DNA of 64,000 nucleotides. Origin: Burkholderiales bacterium (GTDB lineage Bacteria > Pseudomonadota > Gammaproteobacteria > Burkholderiales > Burkholderiaceae_C). Positions 53,019 to 61,591 of this stretch are shown piece by piece. The notes under the pieces were generated by a model, which saw only the letters and a program-made list of their open reading frames with translations, ran no database searches and had not been told where the DNA came from. Position numbers and translations under genes: made by a program. Location: assembly GCA_016213205.1 (NCBI GenBank), contig JACRAZ010000047.1:20819-84818 (forward strand), written 5' to 3'. Position 1 is the first letter of the stretch. Every line of letters starts with the position of its first letter.

Positions 53019-54805
53019 GGTGCCGGCGCCTGCTGCACGCGGATCATCGTGGGCTGCCCGTCCTCCACGTGCCAGCTCGGGAAGCTGGAGGTCGAGGTGT
53101 AGACCGTGCCGTCGGCGGCGATCTCGATGTCGCGCGTGAAGGCCACGCGGCGCGGCAGCGGCACGCTGCGCCAGGTGCCGCTGCGGATGTCCAGCGCGTG
53201 CAGCGCATCGCTCTGGTTGCCGGTGACCCAGACGATGCCGCGCGCCTTGTCCACGTTCAGCGCATAGGGCGTGTCGCTGCCCCGGGGCAGCACCGGCAGC
53301 TCGTGGCGGGTGAAGCGCCCGCTCTTCGGCTCGTAGCGCGCGATCGCCGATTCTGGGAAGGCGCCGATCCACAGGTTGCCCTCGGCATCGCTGCGCAGGC
53401 GGCGCGGGCCGGCGAACGGGGTCTTGATCATCGTGATCTGGCCGCTGGCCGGGTCGAGCCGGCCGATCTCGTCGGTGTGCAGGCGGGCGAACCACACCTG
53501 GCCGTCGGGCGTGATGTCGATGCCGTAGGGCAGCGGCGTGCCGGTGGCCAGCCGGTCCACCGGCAGCCAGTTGGCCAGCGGCAGGCCCCAGCTCATCAGC
53601 TTGAACAGCGGCCGGATCAGCGCGACCGTGAGCCGCTCGCGCAGGCCGCGCGTGGGCAGGTCGTGCAGCGTGAAGCGCCTGGCCTGGCGGTCGAACATGC
53701 CGATCTGGTTCGACAGCGCCAGCGTGAACCACACCCGGTCCTGCGCATCGATGCGGATCGTGTGCGGGTAGAAGCCGCCGCCGATCTCGTGCAGCGTGAA
53801 GGCGCCGGTCTTCGGGTCGAACTCCACCAGCCGCCGCTGGGCCGAGGGCGTGATGAAGATGTGCCCGTCCTTCCGCGACTGGGCCAGCGAGTGGGCGTTC
53901 GAGGTGCTGTCGTGGCGCGCAAAGTCCTTCAGCCGCGCGGCCAGCAGGCCACCCGGCGCATCGCCCTCGCGGTGCGGGATCTTGTGGACGATGACTTCAT
54001 TGGTTATCGGGTTGATCTGGTACAGCCGGTCCTGGATGTTGTCGGCCACGTACACCTGGCCGTCGGCGGCCAGCAGCTGGTCGTGCGTCTGCGACATCGC
54101 GTCGCCGATCGGCCACTCGGTCACCGTGGTGCCGGCCAGCCCGGGGTGCCAGGGCGCGGGCGTGGCCAGCATCGCGGGCTGTTCGCGCAGCTGGCGCCAG
54201 CCCGCCTGCAGCAGCGCGGGCAGGGCCTTCTGGTCGGCCGTGGACAGGCGCGCGCCGTAGCGCACCATGCGATCGATGGCGGACTGCCATTCCTCGAGGC
54301 TGCGCTCGCGCCGCAGGAAGGCATTGCCCTGCTGGTGGCAGAAGCCGCACTGCAGCATGAAGTGGCGCTTGCGCGCCTCGTCGCCCAGGTCGAGCGCGCC
54401 CAGCCACACGTTGGCGGGCAGCGCTTCGGCGCGCTTGGCCGGGTCGGCCTCGCGCTGCAGCGTGAGGCTCGCGGTGGCCTGGCCCGGGGCCACGGCCACC
54501 GTGGCATCGCGCCAGCCGGGCTTGCGCACCAGCAGCTTCACCGCCACGCCGCGCCCGGCCCAGCGCGCCTGGCCGGCCGCATCGGTGAAGCGGGTGATGT
54601 CCACCTCCACCACGAACGGTTTGGCCGGCGCCGGGTAGCCGCCGTCGGACGTGTCCTTCGCGCGCGGGGTGGCCACCACCTCGCGCACCATCGCGGTGGC
54701 CAGCGGCTGGCCGGATGCGTCGGTGACCGTGAGCGTGACCGCCTGCGCCGACGCCGCGACTGCGGCACAGGCCAGGAACAGCGAGCAGGTGCGAATCGGT
54801 TTCAT
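53015..54805 (-). CDS. Exported heme-c protein with virginiamycin-B-lyase-like beta-propeller
   Basis: 596 residues. Signal peptide (CSLFLACAAVAASAQAV), then an Ig-like/carboxypeptidase-regulatory region (residues ~22-130). A c-type heme motif CGFCH (Cys153, Cys156, His157) follows. The rest is a Vgb/SMP-30-type propeller with repeats such as DGHIFITPSAQRRLVEFDPK, IDAQDRVWFTLALSNQIGMF, TPDGQVWFARLHTDEIGRLDP and NLWIGAFPESAIARYEP. It is probably a periplasmic redox or binding protein. The 4-base overlap with the MFS gene points to a shared role. No partner oxidase is seen. Confidence 0.8.
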   Translation of the reverse strand: MKPIRTCSLFLACAAVAASAQAVTLTVTDASGQPLATAMVREVVATPRAKDTSDGGYPAPAKPFVVEVDITRFTDAAGQARWAGRGVAVKLLVRKPGWRDATVAVAPGQATASLTLQREADPAKRAEALPANVWLGALDLGDEARKRHFMLQCGFCHQQGNAFLRRERSLEEWQSAIDRMVRYGARLSTADQKALPALLQAGWRQLREQPAMLATPAPWHPGLAGTTVTEWPIGDAMSQTHDQLLAADGQVYVADNIQDRLYQINPITNEVIVHKIPHREGDAPGGLLAARLKDFARHDSTSNAHSLAQSRKDGHIFITPSAQRRLVEFDPKTGAFTLHEIGGGFYPHTIRIDAQDRVWFTLALSNQIGMFDRQARRFTLHDLPTRGLRERLTVALIRPLFKLMSWGLPLANWLPVDRLATGTPLPYGIDITPDGQVWFARLHTDEIGRLDPASGQITMIKTPFAGPRRLRSDAEGNLWIGAFPESAIARYEPKSGRFTRHELPVLPRGSDTPYALNVDKARGIVWVTGNQSDALHALDIRSGTWRSVPLPRRVAFTRDIEIAADGTVYTSTSSFPSWHVEDGQPTMIRVQQAPAP

Positions 54806-54843
54806 CGTGCACTCCGGAACGTCGGGGCGGGCAGGCGACACCC

Positions 54844-55788
54844 TCATCGGCGCGAGCGCGCGGCCCACCACAGGTCGAACACCTCGGCCGAGCGCTTGCG
54901 CGGCGTGTAGCCGAAGTCTTCCTTCAGCCGCCGGTTGTCCAGCACCGGGCGGTAGCGCAGGAAGCGCAGCTGCTCGGGGCCGTAGGCCGTGAGGCCCAGC
55001 GCCTTGCCCACCCACAAGGCGGCCTGCAGCAGCGCCGGCGGCAGCACGCGGCAGCGCTTGCCCATGCGCGCGGCGATCTCGTGGATCGTGAGCGCGCCGT
55101 CGCCCGCCACGTTGAAGATGCCGGCGTGGCCGCTGCGGATGGCCTGCAGCAGGATGGCCACCACGTCCTGGTCCCAGATGAAGACGAAGGGGCTGTCCGA
55201 GCCCGCCACCGCGAGCGGCCGGGCCTTGTCGAACAGCGCGGTGATCTGGTTGTCCACCGTCTCGCCCAGGATGGTGCCGATGCGCAGCACGGTCTGGCGC
55301 AGCTGCGGCTGCTGCTGGCGGTACTGCGCGAGCATTTCCTCCACCAGGCGCTTGTGGCAGGCATAGGCGAATTCGTCGTTGCCGCGGATCGCATCGGTCT
55401 CGCTCAACCAGGCCGGGTTGTCCGGGTGGTAGCCGTAGGCCGCGCCCGAGGACGAGACGATGAGGTGCCGCACCCCGGCGGCCACGCAGGCCTCGAGCAC
55501 GTTGCGTGTGCCCGCCACGTCGACCCGGTATTCCTGCGCCCGGTCGCTCTTGCGGCCCGGGGTGACGATGGCCGCCAGGTGCACCACCGTCTCGATGCGG
55601 TGCTCGCGCAGCAGATCGGCCAGCGCCGGATCGCAGATGTCGGCCGTGGCATGGGTGACGCCGGCCACCGGCTGCGGCGGTGCCCGCAGGTCCAGCGACA
55701 CCACCGTGCCAACGCCCGCCAGCGCCGCGACGACCTGCCGGCCCAGGTAGCCCCCGCCGCCGGTGACGAGCACGCGTGGCCCGGTCAT
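54844..55788 (-). CDS. NAD-dependent epimerase/dehydratase (extended SDR)
   Basis: 314 residues. The cofactor motif GGGGYLGRQV sits at the N-terminus (VLVTGGGGYLG). The active-site Ser is in LIVSSSGAAYGYHPDNPAWLSE. The catalytic Tyr-x3-Lys reads YACHKRLVEEML, as expected for extended SDRs. The C-terminal half (FIWDQDVVAILLQAIRSG, LRFLRYRPVLDNRRLKEDFGYTPRK) matches sugar-epimerase relatives. It probably acts on a nucleotide sugar or sterol-like ketone; the substrate is unknown. It ends 38 bases before the cytochrome gene start on the same strand. Confidence 0.85.
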   Translation of the reverse strand: MTGPRVLVTGGGGYLGRQVVAALAGVGTVVSLDLRAPPQPVAGVTHATADICDPALADLLREHRIETVVHLAAIVTPGRKSDRAQEYRVDVAGTRNVLEACVAAGVRHLIVSSSGAAYGYHPDNPAWLSETDAIRGNDEFAYACHKRLVEEMLAQYRQQQPQLRQTVLRIGTILGETVDNQITALFDKARPLAVAGSDSPFVFIWDQDVVAILLQAIRSGHAGIFNVAGDGALTIHEIAARMGKRCRVLPPALLQAALWVGKALGLTAYGPEQLRFLRYRPVLDNRRLKEDFGYTPRKRSAEVFDLWWAARSRR

Positions 55789-55858
55789 GTCCGCACCCTA
55801 CGGCCTACGGCCGGTCCCGCCGAGCGGGAATGCGCCCCTTCGGGCGGCCGTGCGGGGC

Positions 55859-56782
55859 TCATGCGAGGCTCTCATCCACCGACAAGGGCGGCCGCTTCAT
55901 CCAGAACGTGGACAGCGCCACCCCGGCCACGATGTGCCAGATGCCCCACCACGCGGTGACGATGGCCATGCCGCCCAGGCCACCGAAGAAGTTGAACACC
56001 AGCACCAGCCCCAGGCCCGAGTTCTGGATGCCGGTTTCGAAGGCCACCGCGCGGCGGTCGCGTTCGCGCAGGCCGGCCAGCCGGGCCACGCCGTAGCCGC
56101 CGGCCAGGGCCAGCGCGTTGTGCACCAGCACCACCACCACCACGTAGCGGCCGTACTCGCGGAAGATGGCCCAGTTCATCGCCAGCGCGCCCAGCACGAA
56201 GACGATGAAGATCAGCAGCGAGACTGTGCGCATCGGCCCGTGCAGCTTCTTGGCCAGCACCGGGAAGCGGTGCGACACCGTGAGCCCGGCCGCCAGCGGG
56301 ATGCCCAGCAGCATGGCCACGTCGGCCAGCATGTGCAGCGGGTCGAGCGAGAACGAGCGCAGCAGCGCGTTCATCGGCGGATCCAGCGCGCCCCAGAAGG
56401 CCACGTTCAGCGGCGTCATCACCATCGCACCCAGCGTGGACAGCGTGCTGATCGAGACCGACAGCGCCGCGTTGCCGCGCGCCCGGTGGGTGAAGAAGTT
56501 CGAGATGTGGCCCGCCGGGCAGCTGGACACCAGCAGCATGCCCAGCGCGATCGAGGGCATGGGCCGGATCAGCAGGATCAGGCCGAACGTGAACGCCGGG
56601 AACAGCAGGTGGTGGCTGATCAGCCCGATGGCCAGCGCACGTGGCGTGGCCAGCGCGGCCTTGAAGTCCTGCAGCTTCAGGTCCAGCGCGATGCCGAACA
56701 TCACCAGCGCCAGCACCAGGTTCAGCCCCAGCTGCGCCTGCGGGTTGAAGTTCAGCCGCACCTGGTCGATCGCCTCGCCCAT
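55859..56782 (-). CDS. Bile acid:sodium symporter family protein
   Basis: 307 residues with about nine or ten membrane helices. Family hallmarks: LVLALVMFGIALDLKLQDF, VSSCPAGHISNFFTHRARGNAAL (the crossover region) and VAFETGIQNSGLGLVLVFNF, the second crossover containing the conserved Glu. The start at 56782 has AAGGAG. It takes up an organic anion with sodium; the ligand is unknown. It is divergent from an AraC-type regulator, a common arrangement for locally regulated transporters. Confidence 0.9.
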   Translation of the reverse strand: MGEAIDQVRLNFNPQAQLGLNLVLALVMFGIALDLKLQDFKAALATPRALAIGLISHHLLFPAFTFGLILLIRPMPSIALGMLLVSSCPAGHISNFFTHRARGNAALSVSISTLSTLGAMVMTPLNVAFWGALDPPMNALLRSFSLDPLHMLADVAMLLGIPLAAGLTVSHRFPVLAKKLHGPMRTVSLLIFIVFVLGALAMNWAIFREYGRYVVVVVLVHNALALAGGYGVARLAGLRERDRRAVAFETGIQNSGLGLVLVFNFFGGLGGMAIVTAWWGIWHIVAGVALSTFWMKRPPLSVDESLA

Positions 56783-56918
56783 GGCGTGTCTCCTTGTACT
56801 GGTGGGCGATTCTTCCGGAGGCCGGCCCGGCGTGGCGAGGTGTTTCGCGGCCACCGCATGTGCAAACGGGCCAGCCTCGGGTCAACCACTACACTCGTGC
56901 GCCCTTGCCCGAAGCGCC

Positions 56919-57983
56919 ATGCCGACCGACCTGCCCGGCCTCGACGACCCGTTGCACCGGCCCGACAAGATCGCGGTGCTGGTGCAGACCCTGGGCGCAC
57001 TGGGCGTGCCGCCCGAGGCCGCGCTGTCCGGCAGCGGCCTGGCGCCGGCGGCGCTGCAGGACGCGGCCACCCGCGTCTCGGTGCGCCAGTTGCTGGCCGT
57101 GCATGCCAACGCGCAACGCCTGGCGCCCGACCCCGGGCTCGCATTGCGAGCCGGCGCGCGCATCCGCATCACACACTTCGGGCTCTACGGCTACGCGCTG
57201 CTGGCCAGCCCCACGCCGCAGCAGGCGATCGATTTCGCCATCAAGTACCGGGCACTGGCCTCGCCGCTGATCGGCCTGGCCTTCGCGGCGCAGCGTGACG
57301 AGGCGGTCTGGTCCTTCGACGATGTGCTCGCGCTGGGCGCCGACAGTGCGCTGCTGCGCTTCATCGTCGAGCTGCAGCTGGGCACGCTGCTGTCGCTGCA
57401 CCGCGACCTGCTGGGCAGTGCGCTCGTGCCGCTGCGCGCCAGCGTGGCCTACCCCGCCCCGGCGCATGCGGCGCTATACCGTGAAGTGCTCGGCTGCCCG
57501 GTGGATTTCCAGGCCGGTGCGAACACGCTGTGCTTCGATGCCGCGTGGCTGGACAAGCCGCTTGCCTTCGCGAACCCGATCACCGCCTCGGTGGTGCAGG
57601 CCACCTGCGACCAGTTGCTGGCCGAGATGCACAGCGCCGCCGGCGTGGCCGGCCGGGTGGCCGCGCTGCTGCTGCGCGCGCCGGGGCGCTTTCCGGACAT
57701 CGAGGCCGTGGCCACCGAACTGGGCCTGGCCGTGCGCACGCTGCGCCGCCGCCTGCAGGCCGAGGGCCGCAGCTACCAGCAGGTGCTCGACGAGGTGCGG
57801 CGCCAGCTCGCGCAGGACTACCTGCGCAGCACCCGCATGAGCACCGACGACATCGCCGCCGCGCTGGGCTTCAGCGACGCAGCCAACTTCCGCCACGCCT
57901 TCAAGCGCTGGACCGGGCACAGCCCGGGTGTGTACCGTGGCACGGCCCAGGCCGCCGCCGAGAGCGCCGAGCGCCCTTCTTGA
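56919..57983 (+). CDS. AraC-family transcriptional regulator with arabinose_bd-type N-terminal domain
   Basis: 354 residues. The N-terminal part has the OruR/ArgR-type ligand domain (QLLAVHANAQRLAPDPGLALRAG, FGLYGYALLASPTPQQAIDFAIKY, FANPITASVVQATCDQLLAEM). The C-terminal HTH pair reads AVATELGLAVRTLRRRLQAEG and STDDIAAALGFSDAANFRHAFKRWTGHSPGVYRG. It is divergent from the bile-acid-type symporter across 136 bases, so it most likely controls that gene. No obvious palindrome was seen in the gap. The true start may lie further upstream in frame, but similarity begins near 56919. Confidence 0.88.
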   Translation: MPTDLPGLDDPLHRPDKIAVLVQTLGALGVPPEAALSGSGLAPAALQDAATRVSVRQLLAVHANAQRLAPDPGLALRAGARIRITHFGLYGYALLASPTPQQAIDFAIKYRALASPLIGLAFAAQRDEAVWSFDDVLALGADSALLRFIVELQLGTLLSLHRDLLGSALVPLRASVAYPAPAHAALYREVLGCPVDFQAGANTLCFDAAWLDKPLAFANPITASVVQATCDQLLAEMHSAAGVAGRVAALLLRAPGRFPDIEAVATELGLAVRTLRRRLQAEGRSYQQVLDEVRRQLAQDYLRSTRMSTDDIAAALGFSDAANFRHAFKRWTGHSPGVYRGTAQAAAESAERPS

Positions 57984-58087
57984 CCAAGTGCAAGTTCGAT
58001 CTGCCCCGCGGTGCTAGAAACAGCTCCGAGGACGCCAATCCCCACAAGGTGGAAGCGGATCTCGGATGACAGAAAGCGAGGCTCAAG

Positions 58088-58909
58088 GTGCCTGCCTGGT
58101 TCTCCCACACCGCGTTCGCGGCGGCGTTGTTGAACACCGCGTTCGTGGTGGTGCTCGTGCTCACCGGCACCGCACTGTTCTTCTTCACCGTGACGCGCGG
58201 TGCCCTGCTGGTGCGCGGTGCCTTCGGCGCCCTGCGCGACCCGGCCTCGCATGTGTACCCGATCTACTCGAACCTGCGGCTGATGCGCATGGTGGACTTC
58301 CAGCCCATCATCGCCGCGATCCTGCTGTTCCAGTACGACCGGCTGGTCTCGATCATCACCGCCTCGCTGCGCCGGCAGGCGCTGCGCAACCGTGAGGTGC
58401 TGATCACCTCCTGCGCCTTCGGCAACGTGATGCCGCGTGTCGTGGAGGCCTCGATGGCCAGCGGCGCGAAACGCGTGCTGATCGCCGACATCATCCGCAA
58501 CGAGCTCGAGCATGCGCGCGCCAAGCTGCCGCAATCACCCAACGAGCTGGCCTTCCTGCAGGAAGACGCCACCGCGCTGCGCCTGCCCGATGCCTCGGTG
58601 TCGGCCAACGTGCTGTTCTTCCTGCTGCACGAGCTGCCCCACCCCCTGAAGCAGCAGGCGCTCAACGAAGCGGTGCGGGTGCTGGCCCCCGGCGGCACGC
58701 TGTACCTGGCCGAGTTCCACAAGCCCCGGCCCTGGGTGCTGCGCGCACTGAGCTGGGCCTACTTCAAGGTGTTCGAGCCCTACGGCCTGGCGCTGTGGGA
58801 CGCGCTGGACCCGCTGAAGCAGCTTGAAGCGATGGGCGGCCTGCGCTGCGAGCGCCACACGGTGTTCTTCGGCAACTTCCAGGTGATCACCGCCACCAAG
58901 CAGGGCTAG
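58088..58909 (+). CDS. SAM-methyltransferase-fold protein, RquA-like (candidate rhodoquinone synthesis)
   Basis: 273 residues, GTG start at 58088. The N-terminus has one strong hydrophobic helix (residues ~8-32, LNTAFVVVLVLTGTALFFFTV), then a helical segment and a degenerate methyltransferase core: VLITSCAFGNVMPRVVEASMASGA, which lacks the usual GxGxG, then VLIADIIRNELEHARAKL, EDATALRLPDASVSANVLFFLLHELP and a final EFHKPRPW/LEAMGGLRCERHTVFF. The FFLLHE phrase and the lost SAM-binding glycines resemble RquA, the enzyme that converts ubiquinone to rhodoquinone. The assignment is by recalled pattern only and needs a profile search. Confidence 0.5.
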   Translation: MPAWFSHTAFAAALLNTAFVVVLVLTGTALFFFTVTRGALLVRGAFGALRDPASHVYPIYSNLRLMRMVDFQPIIAAILLFQYDRLVSIITASLRRQALRNREVLITSCAFGNVMPRVVEASMASGAKRVLIADIIRNELEHARAKLPQSPNELAFLQEDATALRLPDASVSANVLFFLLHELPHPLKQQALNEAVRVLAPGGTLYLAEFHKPRPWVLRALSWAYFKVFEPYGLALWDALDPLKQLEAMGGLRCERHTVFFGNFQVITATKQG

Positions 58910-58933
58910 GAACGCAGGCCGGAAAGCGCAGAA

Positions 58934-59590
58934 CTAGGCAGTTGGGCGGCGGCGCAGGCCGGCCGCACCGGCCAGCGCCAGCAATGCCAGGCCCCCGCTG
59001 GCCGGCTCGGGCACCTGGCCCACCAGCCCGTCGGTGCTGGCAAACGTCGTCCAGGCGGCCGTGCCGATGCGGAACTGGGCGTCCTGCGGTCCTTCAGCCA
59101 AGTCTTCCAGGCCGTAGATCGCCAGGTGGTGATTGCCCGCGTCGAGCGCGAGATGGTCGAACTGGAAGATCTCACCCGTGCTGGCCCAGCTCAGGTTCCA
59201 CCACAGGTTGTCGGATTTGAAGCCCAGCAGCTGGCCATCGAGGAACACGGCGCCGCCATGACCGAAGTCCGGCGCGATGCGCAGACTGAAGTCGGCGCCC
59301 TGACTGCCGGTGACGCCGAAATCAACGTAGAAGGCCTTGGCCAGGTTGCTGTTGCTGCCGCCGGCGCAGGCCGTCTGGTTGCTGACCGACTGGAAGGCCG
59401 CGAGGCTGGCGTCGCAATAGCCGGCGGTGGCGCCTGTGCCCAGCGCCGCCTCGACCAGGTTCTTGTAGTCGTCGCCCGTGGCCTGGAACCCGGCCGTCGA
59501 ATGACGGGAGTGAAACGTGATCACGCTGGCCGAAGCCGGCACCGCCATGGCAGCCAGCACAACGCCGGCCAGTAGCTTGGTCTTGAACAT
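58934..59590 (-). CDS. PEP-CTERM exported protein, paralog of the CCXG protein
   Basis: 218 residues. Signal peptide (LLAGVVLAAMAVPASASV), then the same domain as the gene at 47721 (VITFHSRHSTAGFQATGDDY, TAGYCDASLAAFQSVSNQTAC, DFSLRIAPDFGHGGAVFLDGQ, HHLAIYGLED, DAQFRIGTAAWTTFAS). The CC pair of the CCXG family is replaced here by LEDLAEG. The tail VPEPASGGLALLALAGAAGL, then RRRPTA, is a PEP-CTERM signal. It is a diverged duplicate whose metal- or cofactor-type Cys pair, if any, is lost. Confidence 0.87.
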   Translation of the reverse strand: MFKTKLLAGVVLAAMAVPASASVITFHSRHSTAGFQATGDDYKNLVEAALGTGATAGYCDASLAAFQSVSNQTACAGGSNSNLAKAFYVDFGVTGSQGADFSLRIAPDFGHGGAVFLDGQLLGFKSDNLWWNLSWASTGEIFQFDHLALDAGNHHLAIYGLEDLAEGPQDAQFRIGTAAWTTFASTDGLVGQVPEPASGGLALLALAGAAGLRRRPTA

Positions 59591-59716
59591 GCTGCTCCGC
59601 TCCTCAGGGCCCTGCGCCCGGGCGCGATTGTGGGAGCCAGGGCCACGCATCCCCGCCCTGCGTCATAGGGGGGCCCCCGAAACAGGTGGCCCGTTCTGCC
59701 CGCCGGAACGCTGCGC

Positions 59717-60067
59717 TCAACCGCGGCGGGCGAACTCCGCCGCGTCGAACCCGACGGTGATGCCGCCATCGCTCCACTCGACCACCGGCCGCTTGATCAC
59801 GCTGGCCTGCGCCAGCATCAGGGCGCGAGCGCTGGCGGCATCGACCACGGCGGCACGCACGCCTTCGTCCAGCTTGCGCCAGGTGGTGCCGTGGCGGTTG
59901 AGCACGCGTTCCCAGCCGGCCGCAGCCATCCAGGCCTCCAGCCGCTGTGGCGGCACGCCCAGCTTCTTGAAGTCGTGGAACTGGTGCGCGACGCCGTGGT
60001 CGGTGAGCCAGGCGCGGGCGCGCTTGACGGTGTCGCAGTTCGGGATGCCGTAGAGCGTGATGGTCAT
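59717..60067 (-). CDS. ArsC/Spx-family protein (YffB-like)
   Basis: 116 residues of the arsenate-reductase-like thioredoxin fold. The N-terminal strand MTITLYGIPNCDTVKRARAWL has only one of the usual Cys residues (NCDTVKR), and the active-site Arg region reads IKRPVVEWSDG. The Arg-Pro-Val pattern is that of YffB/ArsC relatives. A single-Cys protein may lack redox arsenate reduction; regulation or glutathione-linked chemistry is possible. Its ATG overlaps the upstream lipoprotein stop by one base (TGATG), so the two genes are coupled. Confidence 0.82.
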   Translation of the reverse strand: MTITLYGIPNCDTVKRARAWLTDHGVAHQFHDFKKLGVPPQRLEAWMAAAGWERVLNRHGTTWRKLDEGVRAAVVDAASARALMLAQASVIKRPVVEWSDGGITVGFDAAEFARRG

Positions 60068-60561
60068 CAGTTCGGGCTGTCCTTGATGTCGCAGGAGGGG
60101 TCGGGCAGGTAGCCGCCGCCGGAGATCACCTTGCCTTCGGCTGAAAGGGTGACGCGGAACCACAGGCAATCGTTGGTGGGGTAACGCCAGCTCCAGGTTT
60201 CACGGTTCATCCACTCGCCCGCCCGGTGGCCGGGCCGGCCGATCAGGCGCAGCAGTTCCTCGCGCGGCATGCCGTCGGCCACCTGGGCGAAGCGCTGCTC
60301 GCCGAGCACCTGTTCCCAGCGCTGCACGCGGCCGCTGGTGTCGAGGTCCACCATCCAGGTGACGCGGCCGAAGGGGCCGGTGGCGTATTCGAGCCGCTGC
60401 ACCCCGCCGGGCATGGCATAGCGGCCGGTGGGCCGGCCCATCGCGGCCAGCACCGCTGCCTCGTCCTGGCCCACCTGCAGCGCGGGGCCGGCACAGCCGG
60501 CCAGCAACACCGCCAGCAGGCATGCAGCCGGCCCGGCACGAGGGGAGAGAGCGGCACGCAT
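60067..60561 (-). CDS. BamE/SmpA-like lipoprotein
   Basis: 164 residues. Lipobox LAGC (Cys23) ends a hydrophobic signal (ACLLAVLLAGC). The mature part has the two-lobed SmpA/OmlA-like pattern (MGRPTGRYAMPGGVQRLEYATG, QVADGMPREELLRLIGRPG) and SWRYPTNDCLWFRVTLSAEGKVI. BamE itself is usually shorter, so this is a relative of unknown partner. It is probably anchored in the outer membrane. Start 60561 has CAGGAG. It ends by overlapping the ArsC-like gene by one base. Confidence 0.65.
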   Translation of the reverse strand: MRAALSPRAGPAACLLAVLLAGCAGPALQVGQDEAAVLAAMGRPTGRYAMPGGVQRLEYATGPFGRVTWMVDLDTSGRVQRWEQVLGEQRFAQVADGMPREELLRLIGRPGHRAGEWMNRETWSWRYPTNDCLWFRVTLSAEGKVISGGGYLPDPSCDIKDSPN

Positions 60562-60613
60562 CGAAAGGCTCCTGGCCAGTGGGACAAGGCCGTCATCATC
60601 GCGCAAACCCGCC

Positions 60614-60669
60614 GGGCTCACCGCGCGCCGGTCGCGCGGTCCACGGGCTCACCGCGCGCCGGTTGCGCG
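60614..60669 (-). repeat. Direct repeat spanning the cytochrome c stop codon
   Basis: Two 25-base copies (60614-60638 and 60645-60669, 24 of 25 identical, period 31) duplicate the last codons and the stop of the diheme cytochrome gene. The downstream copy lies just after the real stop and contains a second stop in the same frame context. Confidence 0.75.
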
Positions 60670-61557
60670 CGGGGGCAGGCTCTTCAGGTAGTTGAAGGTG
60701 GCGTCCACATCGGTGTCGCTCATCTGCGCCAGCGCCTCGAAGGGCATCACCTTGCTCACCGCGCTGCCGTCCGGCCGCTTGCCGCTGCGCATCATGGCGC
60801 GGAACTCGGCCGCGCTGGCATACCGCGCCATGGCGCCACCTTCGCCCGGCGTGAGGTTGGCCGCGGCCGGCCAGTCCGGCGGTGCCCCGGGGATCTTGCC
60901 GCCGGACAGTTGCGCGCCATGGCAGCCGGTGCAGCCGTTGGCCACGTACTGGCCGTGCTGCAGCGTCACGCCCTCGGGCACCGGCTGGGTGGGCGGCAGG
61001 CTGTGGTCGATGCGCTCGGCCGCGTCCTTCACCAGGCCCAGGCCATACATCACGCGCACCGGCAGCGGCAATTCCAGTACCGCCCCATGGCCCGACACCG
61101 GCGGCATCGACCGCACGTACGCGGCCACCGCGGCCACGTCCTGGTCGGTCCAGCGGGCGAAGTCCTCGCTGGGCATCACCATCAGCGGCCTGCCGTCGGG
61201 CTTGACGCCGTGGCGCAGCGTGCGTTCCCAGTCTTCGGGCCGGTAGCCCTGCACCACGCCGCCCGGTCCCGAGGTGAGGTTCGGGCCGGCCACGCGCATG
61301 CCGATGCTGGTGTCGTTGATGAAGGTGCGGCCGGCGCCGTCGCGGCCGTGGCAATCGGCGCAGCCGCGCGACTGGTACAGGTAGCGGCCGCGCTCGAGGC
61401 TGGCTGCGTCGTCGCGCAGCACCAGCGCATGCGCGGGCAGCGACAGCGTGCGTGCCATCTTCACCTGGCTGCGGTGGTTGGCATAGGTGAGTGTGGCGGC
61501 GCCGGCGGCCAGCAGCGTGGCCACGCCGATCAGGGGCCAGCGGATCCAGGCGTTCAT
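60649..61557 (-). CDS. Diheme cytochrome c
   Basis: 302 residues. An N-terminal signal or anchor helix (WPLIGVATLLAAGAATLTYA) is followed by two CXXCH heme sites, CADCH (Cys66, Cys69, His70) and CTGCH (Cys209, Cys212, His213). Candidate distal ligands include Met residues in IGMRVAGPN, PSEDF and VMPFEALAQ. The layout matches electron-shuttle cytochromes of the alcohol/glucose dehydrogenase type. No dehydrogenase adjoins it; upstream lies a propeller protein and downstream a BamE-like lipoprotein, both on the minus strand. Confidence 0.88.
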   Translation of the reverse strand: MNAWIRWPLIGVATLLAAGAATLTYANHRSQVKMARTLSLPAHALVLRDDAASLERGRYLYQSRGCADCHGRDGAGRTFINDTSIGMRVAGPNLTSGPGGVVQGYRPEDWERTLRHGVKPDGRPLMVMPSEDFARWTDQDVAAVAAYVRSMPPVSGHGAVLELPLPVRVMYGLGLVKDAAERIDHSLPPTQPVPEGVTLQHGQYVANGCTGCHGAQLSGGKIPGAPPDWPAAANLTPGEGGAMARYASAAEFRAMMRSGKRPDGSAVSKVMPFEALAQMSDTDVDATFNYLKSLPPRATGAR

Positions 61558-61591
61558 GCAAAGCTCCTCGTGCAGGTGGGGGTACTACGGC

